The translations under genes and the position numbers were made by a program. A DNA stretch of 64,000 nt, from positions 20,461,003 to 20,525,002 of the forward strand of contig CM055111.1 in assembly GCA_029204225.1 (NCBI GenBank), in the 5' to 3' direction. Source of the stretch: Diphasiastrum complanatum. Lineage: Eukaryota; Streptophyta; Lycopodiopsida; Lycopodiales; Lycopodiaceae. A model generated the notes under the pieces. It was not told the DNA's origin. It searched no databases and was given only the letters and a program-made list of their open reading frames with translations. This document shows, piece by piece, positions 57,461-64,000 of the stretch. How positions within the stretch are numbered: position 1 is the first letter of the stretch; the number at the start of each line of letters is the position of its first letter.

Positions 57461-58930
57461 CTAGGGCTAGAGGTAAGGTTTGAGAGTTTCTCAATACCAC
57501 CCAGGGTTACGGTGATCTCGCTTTGTAACATTCGGGTAATAGTTTAGGTTCTTGTTTCTTCAAGCACTAGTGATGAGAATGGAACTGCGTTGAGCTTTTG
57601 GAGATCCAAAGGTGATTTTGAGGATGCATGAACTATCTTTTGTGAGGGGTTGGTAGAATCCAAGGATTTGATGTGATGAAGGTGTCTTTGGCATATTTTT
57701 TCTAGAACCATCATCATACCTTAGTCTTTTTTTTTGCTTGGGATTAGGGTACTGTCTCTAGGCCACTTGTTGTCATTGCGAACTTTGATTGGTAGTGTAG
57801 TTCTATTACCAAGCACTGAATATTATCACATTTCAAAAATTGTGGTTGAGTGGGAATGATGGCTTGAAATGATGTATTTTTAGTTTTTGTTCAAAGTTCT
57901 GTGTCATTTTATCCATACACAATTTTAAGGATAGGCTCACTTGATTAGCTTGGCATTAAAAGTTTCTTTGGTCCCAAGTTCAAGCCCCCCTTGGAAACCA
58001 AAATGCATTTTATCCATCTACGCTAGGTAGCTCCTTTGCATAATGTCTAGTTGATGCAATAGCAATTGAGTGGCTGTGTCTAAGGATAATGAGTTTGATC
58101 CATTATCTCGGTTCTTAGCGAGGATATCAACTAAGGCATTTCTTGATCCATGGAAGTCATATTCATCAACTAAGCCCTCATTTTTATTATGGATGACATC
58201 ATCCATGGCATCCCTTATGGTGGCATAGGATTCAAGGTGGTCTCAACTCTCTTCTAATGCTCTTAGGGAAGCCAGCCATGAACCGTCATTTTTCGAAATT
58301 TTAAAAAAACAAAACGTCATTGCATTCACACTTGTTTGTCTCATGTTGGCGGTATAGTTTTCAGCTTACTATGCATGTCACTACCTCAAAGTTAAAACTT
58401 CTAGTTTGAAATGTCCATTTACCTTCAACAAGTGAAGAATAGCTACAAAGAGTACATTCGCAACTACAATGGATTATGGGCTGCTGCAAGAGGAATTTGT
58501 TTTGCATGAACAAAAGTAGTTCTCGTGTTCAAATCGTGCAGAATTTTAGTGTGAGGCATTGGTGCTTGGAAAGGAAAGTTTTCTGACAAGACTTGTCAAC
58601 CAGAGTTCTTGACAGTGTTCTTGGAGGATCATCAATTGATATAACATGTATTTCAGGTTTAGATCAGAAAAGGAGAGCACAAAGAATAAGGCTTTATCAT
58701 CTAGTTACTTTTGGATTTGTATCGAGTAAGATTTATTATTGTTGCTAATGATGCTCATGTTTTATGTGACGCGTACACTTGGAGTGAGGCAAAGCGTTAA
58801 GTCCATATTTGGTTTAGAGTATTTGGAATAATCATTGACATGGATATTTGGTACTTCAATGTATGAGTTTATTAGTTAAGCCTCACCATTCCGGACTAGG
58901 CCATAAATGTAATTAATAACCTTGTGAGGC
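57461..58930. other. No gene recognised
   Basis: There are short frames only. The minus frame at 58018-58206 (with NALVDILAKNRDNGSNS) has no recognised family. Confidence 0.45.
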
Positions 58931-59290
58931 CCCAGGCATACCCATTAGGACATGTGGAGCTAGTGCATGGTAATCAATTGCTTTTTATGCATGGAAAGGA
59001 GACCAAAAGCAATTGATTAAGAGTGAGAATTCTATATGAAATATTCATAATCCTCAGGGCTTATATATACTTGTAGGAACTTGCCCTCCTCACGACCTAG
59101 TTTCTAGTTTTCAATTATCGAAATCTTCTCTATTATTGTATTCAGTCACCATGGCTCGGAAAAGAAGTTGATTGAGGTTTGACTCACAACTTCCAATTGG
59201 TTGGGTGGTTTGGCTCCATAGTAGTTTTTTGATCTATACAACAGGATTTAGAGGATCTTCACTTGGCGATCTTTACAATGGTATTGCATC
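58931..59290 (+). mobile_element. Possible LTR end
   Basis: A TATA-like CTTATATATACTTG at 59062 and a downstream TTTACAATGGTATTGCATCG at 59272 resemble an LTR ending before a variant primer site (TGGTAT...). No paired LTR or gag was found, so this is weak. Confidence 0.3.
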
Positions 59291-59448
59291 GATCAGAAGT
59301 TGGATATACTTTTTGCTTTTTGCAGCTTTTTGGTAGTATCTTTTTGCTTTCTTCTTCCTAGTGGTGGAATTGACCTCCAAGTAAGTGGATTTTCCAATTC
59401 CTTCCAGCCTAATGATCAGTGTTGTGGACTTTCTCCATAGACATGGCT

Positions 59449-59950
59449 ATACAACAACACCCGTCGCGATTTGCGACGTGAATCGCGAGTTTAATTTTTT
59501 TTTAATTCGTCACGGACGTCAAAAAAACACATCGTGATAAGGTCGTCGGAGTTCGACGTCCTTAAAACACGTCGCAATTCGACATACATAAGTTGCCAAA
59601 ATCCAGAGTGACAGTTCTCGGTGGTTGAGGATGAATTCGACGTGGACGTCGGATTGCGACGTCTGACGTGTACGTCGCAATCCGACGTCCAAAGACGTCA
59701 CTTGCGATCCGACGTGGATGTCGGAATGCGACGATACAAAAAGTCGTCGGATTCCGATGTCTGTAATCCATAATGGTCCCCAAAATTGTCCGACGCTCAT
59801 CCGATGTCTACTTGAATGTCGAATTTCGACATATACGCGTCAAAATCCGACATATGTTAACAATATGATCCAAAAAAAGGTCCGACATCTATCCGAGACG
59901 TGTGTCCGACCGACGCGTTTGGAAGTCGGATTCCGACGTCCCAAATTAGG
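59449..59950 (+). mobile_element. CACTA-like terminus with dense palindromic subterminal motifs
   Basis: CTATACAACAACACCCGTCG resembles a decayed CACTA end. The next 480 bp carry about ten CG-rich units of the form (A/G)CGTCGGATTGCGACGTC, in both orientations. Examples lie at 59640-59690, 59695-59735, 59742-59762 and 59920-59941. Such arrays are typical transposase-binding subterminal regions. Confidence 0.6.
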
Positions 59951-60354
59951 TAAATAAAAAATAAAAAATGCATAAGAAACAGAGCGTGCATTTTTATTGG
60001 GCTATTCTTGGAGTTAGGTTCTTGGAGAAGCGATGTTCATGAATTGTTTTTGAAACAATATTTTTGAGTTGCATTCAACATTTGGATCAAACAACAAGCT
60101 AAGCATGAGGTACTTTTCATTTTTAAATCACTTTTCATTCTATATTTTATTGCATTACTTCATGTGCGTTATGAATGACAATACTTTATTGTATTGCTTT
60201 ATGCACATCATAAATTTTATTTAGATTTCTATATATGATATTGATTTTTGTTTTGAAATTCGACATTACACATAGTTTTGAATTCTTAGTTGGTTATTAC
60301 GTCAATCCACATCTCGATATTCGACATTACAATTTTTGAAAAAAGAACTGGATA
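59951..60354. other. AT-rich, nothing recognised
   Basis: No supported frame or repeat. Confidence 0.5.
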
Positions 60355-60604
60355 CTATTGTTATTGAGGTGGTCAAGTCTGAAATGTCGCAACATATCAT
60401 TTGATTCAGAAGTGGCTGTGTGAAGAGCTTGACTGTTAGAAGAGTAGTAGTGGTTGAGTCTGTAAAGATAGCCGCTTCTTCTTTTGAAGGCTAGAACCTT
60501 CCGATATTTTTCAAGAATTGTATAGCCTTCTGTATCGAATTCGACCCTTCGACCTGAATTGGTGATTCTGCTAACTGAGAGTAGATTCTTGGCTGGAACA
60601 TTGA
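60355..60604 (-). pseudogene. Copia GAG-pre-integrase relic
   Basis: On minus the frame reads VPAKNLLSVSRITNSGRRVE, then FDTEGYTILEKYRKVLAF, YLYRLN and MLRHFRLDHLNN. This matches the segment between protease and integrase in copia polyproteins; the canonical W of LWHRRLGHLN is lost. The region upstream is a different repeat, so only this fragment is left. Confidence 0.75.
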
Positions 60605-60777
60605 TTATTCAGTTGTGAAGAAATATTGGTCTGAATGTAGACAGAGTTGCGTTCTTTCTTAAACAATACTTTGTGATAATAGAGAGAAAGAATAAATAAT
60701 TGCACTTTGGATGTGTGATCGAGTCACTGAGCATATAATAGGACAGGTAATAAGTTGCTATATATATACATAGCACC
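60590..60777 (-). repeat. Repeat inverted relative to 63607-63777
   Basis: The reverse complement shares ATATATA-AGCAACTTATTA, ATGCTCAGTGACTCGATC, CTATTATCACAAAGTATTG and AATCAATGTTCCAG with the segment at 63607-63777. Its right edge on minus abuts the copia relic. Confidence 0.75.
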
Positions 60778-60799
60778 TTCAGTATCTGATTCCGTCCGG

Positions 60800-61005
60800 T
60801 CGTGATGAAGGTTGAGGCCCGATGAGTAGTCAAAGTTGGACGAGTCATTGAGGTCCGACAAGTAGTCAAAGTCGGGACGAATCGTTGAGGTCCCCGATGA
60901 GTAGTCGAAGTCAGATGAGTCGTTGAGGTCTGAAGAGTAGTCGATGTCGAACGAGTCGACAGAACATTGTCATCGATTACTTTGTATTTCTGCAGGCTGT
61001 TAGAA
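60800..61005 (+). repeat. 18-bp minisatellite with conserved tail
   Basis: About nine units of the form GA(A/G)GTCCGACGAGTAGTC run from about 60806 to 60960. The tail CATCGATTACTTTGTATTTC follows, then TGCAG. The same arrangement is seen at 14938-15050. Confidence 0.8.
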
Positions 61006-61767
61006 AACAAGTGTATTTCTACAGAGTGTGCGACTGTACAAGTATTTACATACAACAAATGAATGGATCTAGATTATTAATGAGATAAGGGATGGAGATG
61101 ATAGAAATTCAACACAAAGAAACAATAGGGAATCGGATGGTGGACAACCTTGTTGGAAAAATGAGGGTGCAAAAGTATGAGCGACATCTCGAAGTGTCAA
61201 GAGACACTGTCGGACTGTCACATGAATTAGTCTGATCAAGAGCACTATGTTTCCGGTCATCTGTCACAACAAAATCAATCTACTAATCAACGAGTCAATA
61301 GGTGTCTAAGACAACCATAGTTACAAAATTTTGAAGGCTTCAACGACAGCCATGATTCTGCACTGTCGACTCAGTCGATAAGACACAAGAAATAAGAGCT
61401 AGAAAGAGGAAAATGATTCATGAATTTAAGTAGAAACAAGAGTAAGCGTTCACATATTACTCCAACATTGAATATTGCATATTAGATTAAGATAGCACGA
61501 ATGTACATGAGTTTGATGTAAGTAAATCTACTTAGCAGTAAAACAAGCCTAGAAGGACATTTTATAACTAGCCAATAGTGCTAGGCATATGAGTAGATAC
61601 ATCTCTCATCTATGTATGTCTTGTGTGCTATCTAATCTAATCTCTATATAAATGTATAATGCATTGTTATTTTATTGCTTGTTAGCCTTTGGGTTGACCG
61701 TACAATGAGGTGGGCATGAAGTCTTGTACAATAGTAGTAATGCTAGTCATTGAGATGTGAAGAGTAA
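61006..61767. other. No gene recognised
   Basis: This is mixed sequence with weak similarity to the segment after 15061 near its start. Confidence 0.45.
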
Positions 61768-61995
61768 CGATTGATTCGAGTTTGAGTCTGATCAATGTCG
61801 AATTGTCGATAGGAAAAATAAGATCCTTGCACTCGGCAAGAGACATGGATACTTATATAGACTGATTCAATGTTATTTTGATACAAGTCAAGTCTGGAAT
61901 ACCTCTGTTCTAGTCAATAAGGCATTACTTTGGCATAATAGATTGGGACATTTGAATCATACATATGTGTCAAAAATGTCGATACAGTCCTTAGC
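61768..61995 (+). pseudogene. Copia GAG-pre-integrase relic, plus strand
   Basis: The segment FESDQCRIVDRKNKILALGK, then RHGYLYRL and LLWHNRLGHLNHTYVSKMS, matches the same copia region as 60355-60604 but in the opposite orientation and with the LWH-LGHLN motif intact. No flanking protease or integrase is seen. Confidence 0.78.
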
Positions 61996-63037
61996 ACTTG
62001 ATCTCGACTATCCAATCAATAAAGTTGACCTCCCTATTGAACTGGGGCCTAACATAACTAACTATTGGTGGGCTCTTCAGCTGGGCTTATGCACACAGGT
62101 AGTCATGCTTGGGCCATTAATTACACAAAAATTGTTATATACATAGGCTACTTCCATGTAAGGTGCTTCTTTTCTTAATTCTCCTAGGCTCCATTGAAAT
62201 GCCCCCTTAGGCCTTGTACTCCAGCCGCCACACTCCCCCGCTGCTACTTGGTTGTCAGTCCCATGGCAATTTACTTAAACAAGAATTCCTATAGCTCGGC
62301 ATCCAGCGCTTCATTGTTCTTTTTTATTTCCTAGATGAGTTTGTTGTGGCCTTACATTGTCTGGGCCCGTATAATTGTATCATCTTTGAGTGGCCCAAAC
62401 AAATGTGAGCTACGGGACAACCACTGAGATCATTGCCACTCTTCCACGTGTGTTGCATGCTTTAGTGTTGTCCAATAGTAGATGCGTGCCACTGTTAGCT
62501 AATCCTGGTGGTCCAGACTGGGGAAAGGGGTGTTGGGGTCTAAAACCAAGGGACCCAAGGAGCAATCCCAATGGAATTTGAGGGAACTGAGGAAGGAGAG
62601 CTCCTTGCAGTTGAGTGTTGCTTGATGCATCGTCGGATCGACAGAGTGGTGGTGCTTGGTGTGGAACTAATTTAAGGTGTACTGGAAATTGGCTTGGTTA
62701 TTCTAGCCCCTAGAGTTTGGGTTAATAGGCTAGTTTGGTGGTGCATTGGCATTCTGCTTTTCTGGCCATGGCTCTCGTCTGGGGATGGGCAGGTAGCGGG
62801 GACCCACTTGCAGATACCTGGGAATTCTTGAGATATTTTGATAGGAACCTTTTTTCAGGAATTGTGAACTCCTACAACTTTGTCGCGAAGGTGACGAAGC
62901 GAAGGTTGAATGTCGAACATAGCCTGAAGGTCGAACATACCTCGAAGACCGGAAAACACGAAACGAAAGACACGAAATGAAATGAAATGAAGACGAATGA
63001 AAACAATTCGCACTGCCAACTGGTAGCTCAATGAGCG
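61996..63037. other. No gene recognised
   Basis: Short frames only. Repeated GAAGGTCGAACATA-like words lie at 62886-62942. Confidence 0.45.
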
Positions 63038-63477
63038 TGTTGTATTCTACTTCATGCTCAGTTGAAAGAGTTAGCGATAACAAAGAATAACTAATTAGTT
63101 AATTAGCGTTGACTTGTCTTGTAATTCTCTAATTAGCTACCTTGTAATCTCCAACATAGTGGAGATAAATACACCTTTTTGATCAACACCAAACAAAAGA
63201 TAGAGAGACGGAAAATAGAGAGAATAGTTGTGCATGAAAGTCTGCCAATGAGTAGAACACAACGATTGAATTGAGCGTCAGGCCGCCAACAAGCGAGACA
63301 CTGACCAACTCACTCGAAACTCAAAACAGATAATACAATTGATCTCTTCTCCATCTCATTGTTCTTGTCATCTTGATTGCTCGAATCTTTTATGTTCTGT
63401 GATCTGTAGTCGCTTAGGATCCTGAAACATCCACAAAAGAAAACCAAACGAAAGCGAATAGAATCAGATTCACGACA
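63038..63477 (+). repeat. Copia 5' LTR (probable)
   Basis: It begins TGTTGTATTC and ends CACGACA, directly before a primer-binding site, with the TATA-like GATAAATACACC near 63163. The start is inferred because the partner LTR is outside the window. Confidence 0.6.
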
Positions 63478-63490
63478 TGGTATCAGAGCA
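63478..63490 (+). promoter_or_regulatory. Primer-binding site, tRNA-iMet type
   Basis: TGGTATCAGAGCA follows the LTR end without a gap. Confidence 0.88.
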
Positions 63491-63542
63491 CTGAGGTTAT
63501 CACTACTGATATCTGAGCAGTGATTCTCTAAGGCAACACAAT

Positions 63543-64000
63543 ATGGCTACAACGATCCAGATGAGAATAGCGATCAATCTTGTTAAGCATTCTTTTAATA
63601 TGTTAGCCATGTGTATATATACAGCAACTTATTAGTTATTCTATTAGATGCTCAGTAACTCGATCAAACATCCAGAGCGCGATTATTTGTTCTTTCTTTC
63701 TATTATCACAGAGTATTGTTTCAGAAAAAATGCAACTTTGTCAGCATTCAGACCTGTATTTCTAATCAATGTTCCAGTAATCTAGGTCACGTGTATGTTG
63801 TGTTGAATGCTCATTTTATTTCTGTTCAGATCGATCCTTGCTTGCAAATAAAAGTATTCATAGATTAAATTGTTTCATATAACTGTTATTGCTATGTCGA
63901 TTGTAATGTTGTATGTTCCACACTAATACGCTAAATCATAAATCAATCCACTTCGTGCATGGCTCTGGAATCGATTGCATCGATCCATGACTTCGAAGCT
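63543..64000 (+). pseudogene. Start of copia gag, interrupted
   Basis: The ATG at 63543 begins MATTIQMRIAINLVKH, a plausible gag start after the leader. From about 63607 the sequence becomes the repeat shared with 60590-60777 and the frame stops. The rest of the element, if any, lies beyond the window. Confidence 0.45.

Noticed and set aside
63543-63630. Functional copia gag at the right edge
   Set aside because: The frame closes after about 29 codons where a different repeat begins; the rest of the element is not visible.

Overview
This window looks like nuclear DNA of a land plant with a large, transposon-rich genome. The evidence is a split gene with canonical GT-AG introns of up to 15 kb, plant-type Ty1/copia and Ty3/gypsy elements with plant tRNA primer-binding sites, CACTA (TNP2) transposase relics, a LINE lineage, long GA/CT microsatellites and a plant A-type P450 fragment. 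A fern, lycophyte or gymnosperm would fit the intron sizes, but the sequence does not settle the lineage.

The one gene I can rebuild completely is a 2,3-bisphosphoglycerate-dependent phosphoglycerate mutase with a possible plastid-targeting N-terminus. It lies on the minus strand at 27747-56886, with seven exons encoding 322 residues spread over 29 kb. Its six introns measure about 4.0 kb, 205, 228, 15.3 kb, 7.9 kb and 500 bp. The large introns hold most of the mobile DNA in the right half of the window.

Layout. 1-8000: a duplicated segment carrying the 5' end of a P450 gene (678-1255 and 6659-7260) flanks a gag-only LTR retrotransposon (2612-6597). A capsid-like relic follows. 8700-15060: a CACTA-like end, a minus-strand gag relic, and a 60-bp minisatellite split by a solo LTR with perfect target-site duplications. 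15060-17190: AT-rich, nothing recognised. 17190-25180: a CACTA terminus followed by two decayed TNP2 transposase copies. 25180-27746: no gene seen. 27747-56886: the mutase. Intron 5 contains gypsy and copia relics. Intron 4 contains several LINE copies with (CT)n tails and a truncated copia element, itself interrupted by a near-intact non-autonomous LTR element (44499-49483). Intron 1 contains a CACTA 3' relic. 56887-64000: mutase upstream flank, a CACTA-like palindromic array, copia pre-integrase relics, an 18-bp minisatellite, and a copia 5' LTR with primer-binding site running off the window.

The features most worth following up are the series of five stem-loop motifs in the leader of the non-autonomous LTR element, the LINE tails made of (CT)n, the repeated leader motif of a copia family, the evidence for long terminal inverted repeats on a CACTA-type element, and the intact mutase gene carrying about 28 kb of intron.
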